Assembly: GCA_900556055.1 (NCBI GenBank)
Contig: USNJ01000021.1
Span: forward strand, 1-16,632
DNA length: 16,632 bases
Reading direction: 5' to 3'
From: an uncultured Ruminococcus sp.
GTDB taxonomy: Bacteria > Bacillota > Clostridia > Oscillospirales > Ruminococcaceae
The translations under genes were made by a program, and so were the position numbers. Below, piece after piece: positions 7,398-14,654 of this stretch (positions within the stretch are counted from its first letter, which is position 1; each line of letters opens with the position of its first letter). Below the pieces are notes generated by a model. The model saw nothing but the letters and a program-made list of their open reading frames with translations. It was not told the origin of the DNA and did no database searches.

Positions 7398-8591
7398 GTG
7401 AGTCCCTTTAAGAAAATTACCGCTGCGCTCTGCGCTGTTGTGCTGTGGACGGCGTGCGTGACGTGTTTTCCCGATGCGGTGAACACGCTGGACGTTTCCG
7501 CAGGTAAATCCCTTTCCGAGCTTGAAGCTGAGAAAAAGGAGCTTGAAGCCGAAAGGGAGAGCATAAGGAGCGAACTGAAAAAGCTTGAAAGCAAGGCTGA
7601 CGAACAGGAAAAATATCAGCAGTATTATGCCGAGCAGATAGCCGTTCAGGAGCGTGAGCTTGATAATATAAATGCGCAGGCTGATGCTATCGAGGCGGAT
7701 ATCGCAGAGCTTACGCAGCGCATTTCCGATAAAAAGACGGAGATAGATGAAAATACGCAGCTTTTCCGTGAGCGTGTCAGGGCTATGTATATTGCGGGAA
7801 ATACAAGCTATGCCGAGGTCATCGCAGGTTCCGACAGCTTTTACGATGTCCTTGCGAGGGTTGAGATGGTAAAGCGTGTTTCTGTGCATGACAAGGACAT
7901 GATAGATGACCTGAACAGCACGCTGAAGGTCTACAATGCCGACTGCAAGCTGCTGAATGAACGTCTGACAGAACAGAAAGCCGCTCAGACCGAGCAGGAA
8001 AAGGTTCTTTCCGAGCTTCAGGAAAGCTACAACAATTCGGCAGAGGTAATAAGCATGCTGAAAGCCGAGGCTGACGATTATGCGGTGCGGTCGGCTGAGA
8101 TAGATGCTGAGGAGGAAGAGGTGGAAAAGGCACTTCAGGCGGAGATAAAGCGTCTTGCGTCCGCTCAGAAGGTGTTTGTCGGTTCGGATTTCACATGGCC
8201 TGCGCCTACCGTCCACAATACCTCCGACGGATACGGCTGGCGTGATCTTTTCGGTCAGCAGAAGTTCCATAAGGGTCTTGATATCACAAAGCCGGGCTGT
8301 GCGGGAATGGATATCGTTGCGGCTCAGTCGGGAACGGTCATTCTTGCGCAGAAGACCTATACTCCGGGATACAGCTACGGAAAATATGTGATAATCGACC
8401 ACGGCGGCGGATATACAACGCTTTACGGCCACTGCAGCGAGGTGTATGTTTCGGTAGGTCAGACTGTCGCAAAGGGAGATAAGATCGCAGCGATAGGAAA
8501 CACAGGAAATTCCTACGGCGCACATCTTCATTTCGAGATAAGAGTGAACGGTCAGCATACCGACCCGATGCAGTATTTTACAAAACAGTAA
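7398..8591 (+). CDS. Coiled-coil M23 family metallopeptidase (EnvC/PcsB-like FtsEX effector)
   Basis: Secreted peptidoglycan endopeptidase of 397 residues. It has an N-terminal signal sequence (KK, then hydrophobic residues about 7-22, with Cys residues), a long coiled coil (about 37-258, rich in Glu, Lys, Ala and Leu, broken by a region near 125-160) and a C-terminal LytM/M23 domain (about 268-392). The zinc ligands are present: H291 and D295 in HKGLDI, and H376-L-H378 in GAHLHFEI, so the domain should be active, unlike degenerate E. coli EnvC. It starts at GTG 7398, preceded by GGAGG with 6 bases of spacing, 12 bases after ftsX. The architecture and position suggest FtsX binds the coiled coil and activates cleavage; this is inferred from known systems. 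Confidence 0.92.
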   Translation: MSPFKKITAALCAVVLWTACVTCFPDAVNTLDVSAGKSLSELEAEKKELEAERESIRSELKKLESKADEQEKYQQYYAEQIAVQERELDNINAQADAIEADIAELTQRISDKKTEIDENTQLFRERVRAMYIAGNTSYAEVIAGSDSFYDVLARVEMVKRVSVHDKDMIDDLNSTLKVYNADCKLLNERLTEQKAAQTEQEKVLSELQESYNNSAEVISMLKAEADDYAVRSAEIDAEEEEVEKALQAEIKRLASAQKVFVGSDFTWPAPTVHNTSDGYGWRDLFGQQKFHKGLDITKPGCAGMDIVAAQSGTVILAQKTYTPGYSYGKYVIIDHGGGYTTLYGHCSEVYVSVGQTVAKGDKIAAIGNTGNSYGAHLHFEIRVNGQHTDPMQYFTKQ

Positions 8592-8603
8592 AGAGGAACA
8601 GCT

Positions 8604-9860
8604 ATGTTTAATAAGAAGATCTCAATAGGAATAACGATAAGCCTTATGGCGGTAACAGCGGCGGTCACATTCGTGCTGACCAACAATTATTCGCTGAATC
8701 TTTTCAACTCAAAGGTCCAGAGTGTAAGTGAGCGCGAGGAGATCTACACAAAGCTCAGCGAGCTGGACAGCTTTGCGAGAACGAAATTCTATAAGGATAT
8801 CGACGAAGAGCATCTTATGGAAGCGATCGCAAGGGGATATGTCAACGGTCTTGACGATGCTTATGCGGAATATTACACCGCAGAGGAATATGCCAAGGTA
8901 GCGCAGAAGGATTCGGGCTATACGATGGGACTGGGCTTTACCTTCGAGAAGGAGGAAAGCGGGTACATAAAGGTCACATCTGTTCTCGAAAATACTGCGG
9001 CTTATGAGGCAGGAATGAAAGCGGGAGATGTTATCCTCGCTGTCAACGATACCGATGTTATCGCATACGAGGGCGGATATGACGAGGCTGTTCAGCTTCT
9101 CGACTGCGATGAGGGCGTAAAGGTGAAGCTTGCAGTCCGCAGACGTGTTGAAGCGATTGTCGGTGAAGAGGGACAGAGCATTCCTCCGCAGTTCCTGAAT
9201 TTTGAGCTTGTTGCACGAAAAGATGAGATCGTCAGCGTTACCGGACGCATGATAAACGACAAATATGCATATGTGAAGATAACAACATTCAATTCGAAGA
9301 CCGCAGAGCAGCTGAAAGCCGTGCTTGACGAGCTTACGGCGCAGGGAGCGGCGGGAATAGTGTTTGATCTGCGTGATAATCTCGGCGGACTTGTCACTGC
9401 GCTGAATGATTCGCTGAACCTTATCCTCGGCGAATGTGATGCGGTAACTGCCGAATATAAGGATAAAACGGAGGTCATCGTCCATACAACGGGCGAAAGT
9501 GAGATAAAGCTGCCGATGGCGGTGCTTGTGAACAATAAGACAGCAAGCTGCTCGGAGCTTTTCGCACTTGCGCTCAGAGATGAGAAAAATGCACAGCTGG
9601 TAGGCACGCTGACCTATGGCAAGGGCGTTATGCAGACTACTCACAAGCTCCGTGACGGAAGTGCCATCAAGGTGACGGTAGCTGTCATGAAGACAAAAAA
9701 CAGCGGCGAATACACGGGAGTGGGTGTAAAGCCGAACTTTGAAGTTGAGCTTCCCGAAAATGTAAAAGCATCAGCGATAACCGAAGAACAGCAGGCGGCA
9801 GGCATCGACACGCAGCTTACAAAGGCGCTCGAAGTGCTTGACACCACTATCGGAGTATGA
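8604..9860 (+). CDS. S41 family C-terminal processing peptidase with PDZ domain
   Basis: Serine protease of the CtpA/CtpB type, 418 residues. The N-terminus has a single membrane segment (about 8-26), so the protease faces outside the cell. A PDZ domain (about 95-180, with TMGLGFTFE and AAYEAGMKAGDVILAVND) precedes the catalytic domain. The Ser-Lys pair is intact: S315 in NNKTASCSELFA and K340 in TYGKGVMQ with Q344, the same 25 and 4 residue spacings as in B. subtilis CtpB (S309, K334, Q338). The gene starts 12 bases after the M23 peptidase and ends at a terminator, so it is the last gene of the ftsEX operon. It may process or degrade a hydrolase or its partner in the envelope; the substrate is not shown by sequence. 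Confidence 0.93.
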   Translation: MFNKKISIGITISLMAVTAAVTFVLTNNYSLNLFNSKVQSVSEREEIYTKLSELDSFARTKFYKDIDEEHLMEAIARGYVNGLDDAYAEYYTAEEYAKVAQKDSGYTMGLGFTFEKEESGYIKVTSVLENTAAYEAGMKAGDVILAVNDTDVIAYEGGYDEAVQLLDCDEGVKVKLAVRRRVEAIVGEEGQSIPPQFLNFELVARKDEIVSVTGRMINDKYAYVKITTFNSKTAEQLKAVLDELTAQGAAGIVFDLRDNLGGLVTALNDSLNLILGECDAVTAEYKDKTEVIVHTTGESEIKLPMAVLVNNKTASCSELFALALRDEKNAQLVGTLTYGKGVMQTTHKLRDGSAIKVTVAVMKTKNSGEYTGVGVKPNFEVELPENVKASAITEEQQAAGIDTQLTKALEVLDTTIGV

Positions 9861-9927
9861 TCCGTATAAAAAAACAAATGCACACCGGAACTTCATTTCC
9901 GATGTGCATTAATTTTTATAGGGATCA
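9858..9927. terminator. Bidirectional terminator between the S41 protease and GH13 genes
   Basis: The core is a 14-position stem with one mismatch (9877-9890 with 9897-9910). T-rich runs follow on both strands: AATTTTT at 9911-9917 on the plus strand and a run of seven T on the minus strand side. The flanks pair too (TGATCC 9858-9863 with GGATCA 9922-9927), so the whole 70-base region is a long imperfect palindrome that starts in the protease stop codon and ends just before the GH13 stop codon. Confidence 0.88.
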
Positions 9928-11700
9928 TCAGTCGTTTACAAGCTCAAATCTCGGCTTGATGTTTCCGTGATCGTTCACATTTTCCATGAACATTTTCAGC
10001 GGACGCACCCATACGGTCGGCTTGTCGTATATCTGCATATAAACGACCATATCTTCAAGGGTTTCACTGTTTTTCGCTACATTCAGAACGACATAATCGC
10101 CGCCCTTGAAATGCTTGTAATGTCCGCCGAGAACGATCTGTCTGCCGCTGTCGCCTGCGGACGGAGTGCCGCAGCAAACAGGCTTTGCTATCGGAGGTTC
10201 TGGCATGGGCAGTGGGACAGCTTCATTTACGGGTTCGGGCTTTGCCTCGGAAACAGGTGCTTCTGCGGGCTTCGGCTCGCTCTCAGTCACGGGAACGGAA
10301 ACTATTTCGGCAGGCTTGTCGGTCTCGTTGATAATTGTTCCTGCGGGAAGTGCGTCATCTGCCTGAACGAGAATTCTCGGCTGATTTTTGTGAGATGTGA
10401 TGCTCATTCGGTTTCCGTCAGCCTTGAAAATTTCACTTGTCAGCTTATCCTCAAGGGTGCGGTACTGCGAATCGAAATTGAATGTGTAATCGCCGTCGCT
10501 GATATTCAGTGCGACATAGACCGTGCAGTTGTCACGGACACGCTTGTAAAGGATAGTCTGGTTTTTCAGCTCAACTGTGTCAAAGCTGCCCTCCTGAATG
10601 ATTATATTTTCCTCGCGGATCTTTCCGAGCTTGCAGATAAGGTGGAAAAGCTCCTCGTTTTTGTCGGGGATATTGTTAAGGTCAAGGCAGGGACGGAGAG
10701 CGTCGTCAGATGTGTTCGTTCTTGTACCTTTAACGCCGTATTCGCTTCCGTAGTATATCGACGGAACGCCGTACATTGTGTACATCATTGTATAAACGCA
10801 GCCGATCATGCCAATATCTTTTAATGTGGACGCAATTCGGTTGACATCGTGATTATCAAGGAAATTGTAGAGGTAGATATCCTTGTAGATGCCGCCGTTT
10901 CCGTTCTGACGCTTGATCGAATGAGCGATCTCGAAGTAATTGCGGTCATTGTGGGAGGAATAGAGTCCCTTGTAGCATTCGTAGTTTGTAACGCTGTCGA
11001 ACATATCGTTATTTGCCCAGCGTGCATAATCTCCGTGGATTATCTCGCCCATCAGCCAGAAATCCTGCTTTTTGGAGCGGGTGAAGCCGTGTACACGCTT
11101 GATGAAGTCCATATCAAGGCAGTCTGCGGCATCGAAACGGATACCGTCAATGCCGAATTCATCTATCCAGAATTCGATAACGCTGATAAGGTAGTCAGCG
11201 ACTTCGGGGTTTCTGAGGTTCAGCTTAACAAGATCATAGTGACCTGCCCAGCCTTCATACCAGAAGCCATCGTTGCAGGGCGTGTTGCCGCCAAAGTTCA
11301 GGTTCTGGAACCAGCCGCAGTAACGGGAGGATTCTCTGTTCTGCTGAACGTCCTTAAATGCATGGAAATCACGTCCGACATGGTTGAAAACGCCGTCAAA
11401 GACGATCTTTATGCCATTAGCGTGAAGCTCGTCGCATACGTGCTTTAGGTCGGCATTTGTGCCGAGGCGGCGGTCGCAGACCTTGTAATCTATCGTGTCA
11501 TAGCCGTGCTTGGTGGACTCAAAAAGAGGTCCGAGATAAACGGCATTGATGTGCATCTCCTTGAGATGAGGGATCCATTCAGCGATCTTTTTTATACGGT
11601 TGACAGGAGTCTCGGAGGATTCGGAGCGATAGGTCTCCGCACCGCAGAATCCGAGTGGGTAGATGTGATAGAAGTTTGATTTTGTGATCCAGTTATTCAA
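9928..11700 (-). CDS. GH13 alpha-amylase family glycosyl hydrolase with C-terminal DUF1653 domain
   Basis: A 590-residue enzyme acting on alpha-1,4-glucans or maltodextrins. The four GH13 regions are intact: DGVFNH (102-107), GIRFDAAD (nucleophile D190), MGEI (acid E219) and FLDNHD (D285). N-terminal FYHIYPLGFCGA and HGYDTIDYK fit an intracellular amylase subgroup. There is no signal peptide, so it is probably cytoplasmic. After a beta-sandwich-like region comes a Pro/Glu/Ala/Val-rich linker (about 450-510), then a DUF1653 domain (about 525-577: HYKHFKGGDYVVLNVAKNSE, VVY, VWVRPLKMF). I prefer TTG 11700, preceded by AAAGGGG with 12 bases of spacing. An in-frame TTG at 11739 would lie only about 6 bases from the predicted transcription start. 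Exact sugar substrate unknown. Confidence 0.9.
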   Translation of the reverse strand: MNNWITKSNFYHIYPLGFCGAETYRSESSETPVNRIKKIAEWIPHLKEMHINAVYLGPLFESTKHGYDTIDYKVCDRRLGTNADLKHVCDELHANGIKIVFDGVFNHVGRDFHAFKDVQQNRESSRYCGWFQNLNFGGNTPCNDGFWYEGWAGHYDLVKLNLRNPEVADYLISVIEFWIDEFGIDGIRFDAADCLDMDFIKRVHGFTRSKKQDFWLMGEIIHGDYARWANNDMFDSVTNYECYKGLYSSHNDRNYFEIAHSIKRQNGNGGIYKDIYLYNFLDNHDVNRIASTLKDIGMIGCVYTMMYTMYGVPSIYYGSEYGVKGTRTNTSDDALRPCLDLNNIPDKNEELFHLICKLGKIREENIIIQEGSFDTVELKNQTILYKRVRDNCTVYVALNISDGDYTFNFDSQYRTLEDKLTSEIFKADGNRMSITSHKNQPRILVQADDALPAGTIINETDKPAEIVSVPVTESEPKPAEAPVSEAKPEPVNEAVPLPMPEPPIAKPVCCGTPSAGDSGRQIVLGGHYKHFKGGDYVVLNVAKNSETLEDMVVYMQIYDKPTVWVRPLKMFMENVNDHGNIKPRFELVND

Positions 11701-11751
11701 AGTATATTGCAGCCCCTTTAAAAAGAAATATGTTGCCAAAACAACATTAAT

Positions 11752-11780
11752 ATTATACCATACCCGGGATATAATTGCAA
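11752..11780 (-). promoter_or_regulatory. Sigma-A promoter for the GH13-DUF1653 gene
   Basis: On the minus strand, TTGCAA (11780-11775), a 17-base spacer and TATAAT (11757-11752) preceded by the TGG extension. Transcription should start near 11745, giving a leader of about 45 nt to TTG 11700. Confidence 0.8.
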
Positions 11781-11875
11781 GTGATTTTGTGAAATATGTA
11801 CAAAGTTACAATAAAATCGGTGTAATACTATTGAATTTTACTTTTGAATATTATACAATATATATCAATTACATT

Positions 11876-11907
11876 TTGAACTTATCATACGCTGTATTGT
11901 GTATAAT
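11876..11907 (+). promoter_or_regulatory. Candidate promoter for the AI-2E family transporter
   Basis: A perfect TATAAT (11902-11907) lies 19 bases before the start codon and close to the GGAGG. The nearest -35-like box, TTGAAC (11876-11881), is 20 bases away, longer than optimal, and the leader would be very short. Confidence 0.45.
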
Positions 11908-11926
11908 TTATGTACGGAGGTATATC

Positions 11927-13180
11927 ATGTCTGACAAACGGATAATAAAGCTTGCGGCAATTTGTTCGGCGATACTGCTTATCGAAGCGATGATACTCAT
12001 AAAAATAGACAGCATCGGCAGCTTCATATCAACGTTATTCAGCGTTTTTTCGCCAGTTTTTATCGGCATTGCAACAGCGTTCGTATTGAACAAGCCGATG
12101 ATGTGGCTTCGGGGAAAGATAAGAAAGAGATCGCATCGTCTGAGTGACAGGGCGGTAAAAAATCTGTCGGTAGCGGCGGTCTATGTGCTGTTTCTGCTGA
12201 TAGTCACTGCGATAATCGGGTTTATCGTGCCGCAGTTTGCCGACAGCGTGCGTCTGTTCTCGAAAAATTTCAACGCATACTATGAGAATTTTATGAAATT
12301 CTATAACAGCCTGAGCGAAAAGCTTGATGTTGAATGGCTGAACAATCTCCTGAATGACAGGGAGCTGCTCGACAACATACGCCAAAAGGCGGCAGAAGCG
12401 GCAAATCATATCCCTGAGCTGCTGGGCGGCATATTCGGCGTGACTTACAACATCGTGACAGGTGCTGTAAATGTCATTATCGGGTTCATAATTTCCATCT
12501 ACATTCTTGCGGATAAAGAGGCGCTCCTCAAAGGCGCAGGCGAGATATTCAAGGCTGCGCTGCCCGAAAAGGCATACGAAAAGCTCCGGAAAGTCAAGGA
12601 AACAGTCGTTTCCGCATTCTCGAACTTTATCACGGGACAGCTCACGGAAGCGGCTATCCTTGGAACGCTCTGCTTTATCGGAATGTCGATACTCGGTCTG
12701 GAATATGCGCTGCTTATCAGCGTGCTTGTTGCTGTAACGTCGCTGATACCGATAGTCGGTGCATTTGTCGGAACTGTTCCGGGCGTTATCATACTGCTGC
12801 TTGTAAAGCCTATCCAGGCGGTATGGTTCGTTATCTTCATCATTGTGATACAGCAGATCGAAGGCAACCTGATCTACCCGAAGGTAGTCGGAAGCAGCGT
12901 CGGACTTTCACCGCTTTTCACGCTTATCGCAATAACAGTCGGCGGCGGTATCGGCGGAATTTTAGGAATGCTGGTCGCTGTCCCGATAACCTCGGTGATA
13001 TGCACGGCTGTCAATGGGTTTGTAGCTGACCGCAGACCGGCTGAGTCTGCCGAAGCCGTTGAAGATGTGCTGTTTGAATCGCCCGATGAAGATGGAGATG
13101 ATGAAACGGAGGATATCCAAACGCACGAAAGCCATGATGACAACGAAAGCACTGACGATAACAATGAAAATATGCAATAA
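11927..13180 (+). CDS. AI-2E family transporter (UPF0118/YdiK-PerM family)
   Basis: Polytopic inner-membrane protein of 417 residues. Paired N-terminal helices (about 8-26 and 32-55, the latter with PVFIGIATAFVLNKP), a helix near 80-103, a soluble helical segment (about 105-180) and several C-terminal helices (about 178-199 and 240-375) follow the family pattern. The signature NLIYPKVVGSSVGLSPLFTL begins at N314. Family members export or exchange small molecules, with autoinducer-2 or sodium/proton roles proposed for some; the substrate here is unknown. ATG 11927 has GGAGG with 6 bases of spacing, which excludes a longer frame reaching back to 11684. The last 50 or so residues form a very acidic, Asp/Glu/Asn-rich cytoplasmic tail. 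The gene is divergent from the GH13 gene. Confidence 0.92.
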   Translation: MSDKRIIKLAAICSAILLIEAMILIKIDSIGSFISTLFSVFSPVFIGIATAFVLNKPMMWLRGKIRKRSHRLSDRAVKNLSVAAVYVLFLLIVTAIIGFIVPQFADSVRLFSKNFNAYYENFMKFYNSLSEKLDVEWLNNLLNDRELLDNIRQKAAEAANHIPELLGGIFGVTYNIVTGAVNVIIGFIISIYILADKEALLKGAGEIFKAALPEKAYEKLRKVKETVVSAFSNFITGQLTEAAILGTLCFIGMSILGLEYALLISVLVAVTSLIPIVGAFVGTVPGVIILLLVKPIQAVWFVIFIIVIQQIEGNLIYPKVVGSSVGLSPLFTLIAITVGGGIGGILGMLVAVPITSVICTAVNGFVADRRPAESAEAVEDVLFESPDEDGDDETEDIQTHESHDDNESTDDNNENMQ

Positions 13181-13182
13181 AA

Positions 13183-13215
13183 AATACGGCAGCCTGTGAT
13201 ATCGGCTGCCGTATT
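13183..13215. terminator. Terminator between convergent AI-2E transporter and repeat membrane protein genes
   Basis: A perfect 12-bp stem (13183-13194 with 13204-13215) with a 9-nt loop. On the minus strand it is followed by a run of six T, ideal for ending the gene at 13259. On the plus strand only CTGCTTTT follows, so it ends the transporter transcript less cleanly. Confidence 0.85.
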
Positions 13216-13258
13216 CTGCTTTTGTCAGATGGAAAATTTTCCGCTTTTCCGTGTGTTA

Positions 13259-14233
13259 TCAGAACTTTTTATCCGGATCGTCGAGAGCATCGGTCGAGAT
13301 GCTTGAAAGATCAAGCTCGTCCATTATGCCCTTGCCTGCGCCTGTGTCCTCAAATCCCACACCGACCTTGGATGCTGATGAATTGTCTGCGGATGATGAA
13401 GTCGGAGTGCTGTACATATTCATAGACTGTGCTGCCGACTGCTGCGGCTGAGAGTTTGTCGGACGCATATAGGAAGGAGTTGTTCCCGATGGCTGTGCGT
13501 ATGAAGGCGCTGTGTTATTCGGCTGCGTGTAGGACGGTGATGCGCCCGTTATCGGCATATCGCCCGATTCTCCGCTCTGACGGAGACCGCCTGCCGCACG
13601 GAGAGGGAGATGTCCGCCGTTCTTTTTGAAGAGCATAACGAGGATAAAGATGAACAGTGCAAGAGGGATAAGTCCGATAATAAGCATTACTCCGCCGAAT
13701 CCCTCTGCATTATATTCGATGCAGTAAGGGGATATGTGCTTTGAGATCTCGCTTCTGTCGGTCGTGCCGAAATATTCGGCTTCAACAAGTCCGTCATAGA
13801 GGAAATCCTCGAAATCCGAGTCAAGCGGAGCTACCTTTCCCGTAAATTCAATAGATGCGGGTGTGTCGGCATCGCCCCATGTATAGTCTATGATCTTATC
13901 CATTATTCTCTGCTGAGAGCTGTTTCCCGTTTTGTAGGATATGTAGTCCCACTTGGTGTAATCGTCTGTTTTTTCAACGGATGATGGCAGAGGAATGAGA
14001 TAATACTCCACTGTTTTGCTGCTGTCGTCCTCATCATATTCATAAGCATAGTTGTATACGCCGAGGTCGATGGTACCGCTCAGCTTGTCGCCCTTTTTTA
14101 TCTCGTATGACGATACGCTGCTGTAATCCTTGGCGGGTTTCATCTCAAAGGCTGTCTGTGTTATTCCGAAGCCCGTGAACAGCACTCCGAAAATTCCCAG
14201 AGATATTACCAGTCTTGTTTTCATTCTTCCCAT
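13259..14233 (-). CDS. Uncharacterised two-TM membrane protein with PSYxQP repeats
   Basis: I do not recognise the family. The 324-residue protein has an N-terminal membrane segment or uncleaved signal (about 8-26), an extracellular domain (about 28-178) with many Asp and Tyr residues, a second membrane helix (about 179-202, GVMLIIGLIPLALFIFILVMLF followed by KK) and a cytoplasmic tail rich in Ser, Pro, Gln and Thr. The tail contains three tandem 10-residue units (residues 233-262: PSYTQPNNTA, PSYAQPSGTT, PSYMRPTNSQ) and ends with an acidic segment (GIMDELDLSSISTDALDD, then PDKKF). ATG 14233 is preceded by a GGGGG with 9 bases of spacing. It has its own strong promoter and terminator and is monocistronic. 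A role as an envelope sensor or scaffold is possible but unsupported. Confidence 0.8.
   Translation of the reverse strand: MGRMKTRLVISLGIFGVLFTGFGITQTAFEMKPAKDYSSVSSYEIKKGDKLSGTIDLGVYNYAYEYDEDDSSKTVEYYLIPLPSSVEKTDDYTKWDYISYKTGNSSQQRIMDKIIDYTWGDADTPASIEFTGKVAPLDSDFEDFLYDGLVEAEYFGTTDRSEISKHISPYCIEYNAEGFGGVMLIIGLIPLALFIFILVMLFKKNGGHLPLRAAGGLRQSGESGDMPITGASPSYTQPNNTAPSYAQPSGTTPSYMRPTNSQPQQSAAQSMNMYSTPTSSSADNSSASKVGVGFEDTGAGKGIMDELDLSSISTDALDDPDKKF
13448..13537 (-). repeat. Three tandem 30-bp units coding PSYxQP decapeptides
   Basis: Residues 233-262 of the membrane protein fall into three exact 10-residue periods beginning PSY. The DNA units have diverged more than the protein, which suggests selection on the peptide rather than a recent duplication. 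Confidence 0.75.
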
Positions 14234-14275
14234 ATCATATTTCCCCCTGTTTTTTTGATATAACCTAACTGTATA

Positions 14276-14304
14276 ATTATATCACATAAAATTATGAATA
14301 TCAA
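14276..14304 (-). promoter_or_regulatory. Strong sigma-A promoter for the repeat membrane protein
   Basis: On the minus strand, TTGATA (14304-14299), a 17-base spacer and TATAAT (14281-14276) with the TGA extension. It lies about 43 bases before the start codon. Confidence 0.8.
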
Positions 14305-14313
14305 TGCACTTTA

Positions 14314-14345
14314 TTCACAATTATAAGAAGTCCGTAACGTATAAT
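14314..14345 (+). promoter_or_regulatory. Candidate promoter for the DUF896 gene
   Basis: TATAAT (14340-14345) lies 32 bases before the ATG. The best -35-like box is TTCACA (14314-14319), at a long 20-base spacing. It is divergent from, and within 10 bases of, the minus-strand promoter for the repeat membrane protein. Confidence 0.5.
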
Positions 14346-14377
14346 ATATACATATAATAAAAAAGGAGCTGTTGATC

Positions 14378-14605
14378 ATGACACAGGAAAAGATAGACCG
14401 TATAAACGAGCTTGCACGCAAATCCCGCACTCCCGAGGGGCTCACTCCCGCTGAAAAGGAGGAGCAGACCGCACTCAGAAATGAATACAGAGCGGGTTTT
14501 GTCCGCAACCTGAAGGCTCAGCTTGATAACATTGAGGTAGTTGATGCGCCGAAGCTTGCCGAGGGCGATGACAGAAAGATAGATGTAGTTGAGGAAGATC
14601 AGTGA
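14378..14605 (+). CDS. DUF896 domain protein (YnzC-like)
   Basis: A 75-residue cytoplasmic protein matching the DUF896 family in length and sequence: an N-terminal helical hairpin with KIDRINELARKSRTPEGLTP, then AEKEEQTALRNEYRAGFVRN and a less conserved acidic C-terminus. B. subtilis YnzC, the reference member, is a small helical hairpin protein of unknown function; its gene is in the SOS-controlled yneA operon. Here no yneA or lexA neighbour is seen. ATG 14378 has GGAG with 9 bases of spacing; the in-frame TTG at 14372 is too close. The gene stands alone or is read through into the radical SAM gene 49 bases downstream. Confidence 0.9.
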   Translation: MTQEKIDRINELARKSRTPEGLTPAEKEEQTALRNEYRAGFVRNLKAQLDNIEVVDAPKLAEGDDRKIDVVEEDQ

Positions 14606-14631
14606 CATACAGCTGTCACATTTGATATGAT
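14602..14631 (+). promoter_or_regulatory. Candidate promoter for the radical SAM gene
   Basis: GTGACA (14602-14607), an 18-base spacer and TATGAT (14626-14631), each five of six to consensus. GTGACA is also one arm of a 6-bp inverted repeat (14602-14607 with 14614-14619) that spans the stop codon of the DUF896 gene. That palindrome could be an operator or a chance match; no T-run follows it. Confidence 0.4.
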
Positions 14632-14654
14632 ACAATATTGCGGGAAAGGGTGAT

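Noticed and set aside
6807..8558. A 583-codon open frame on the minus strand antisense to ftsX and the M23 peptidase
   Set aside because: It lies opposite two well-supported genes, has no recognisable domain and is rich in Leu, Ile, Arg and Cys, as expected from reverse-complement codon bias.
9967..10824. A 285-codon plus-strand frame inside the GH13 gene, and a second at 10849-11448
   Set aside because: Both are antisense to intact GH13 catalytic motifs, have no good ribosome binding site and resemble no family.
14602..14619. The inverted repeat GTGACA/TGTCAC as a terminator for the DUF896 gene
   Set aside because: No T-run follows and the stem is short; it is noted only as a possible promoter part or operator.
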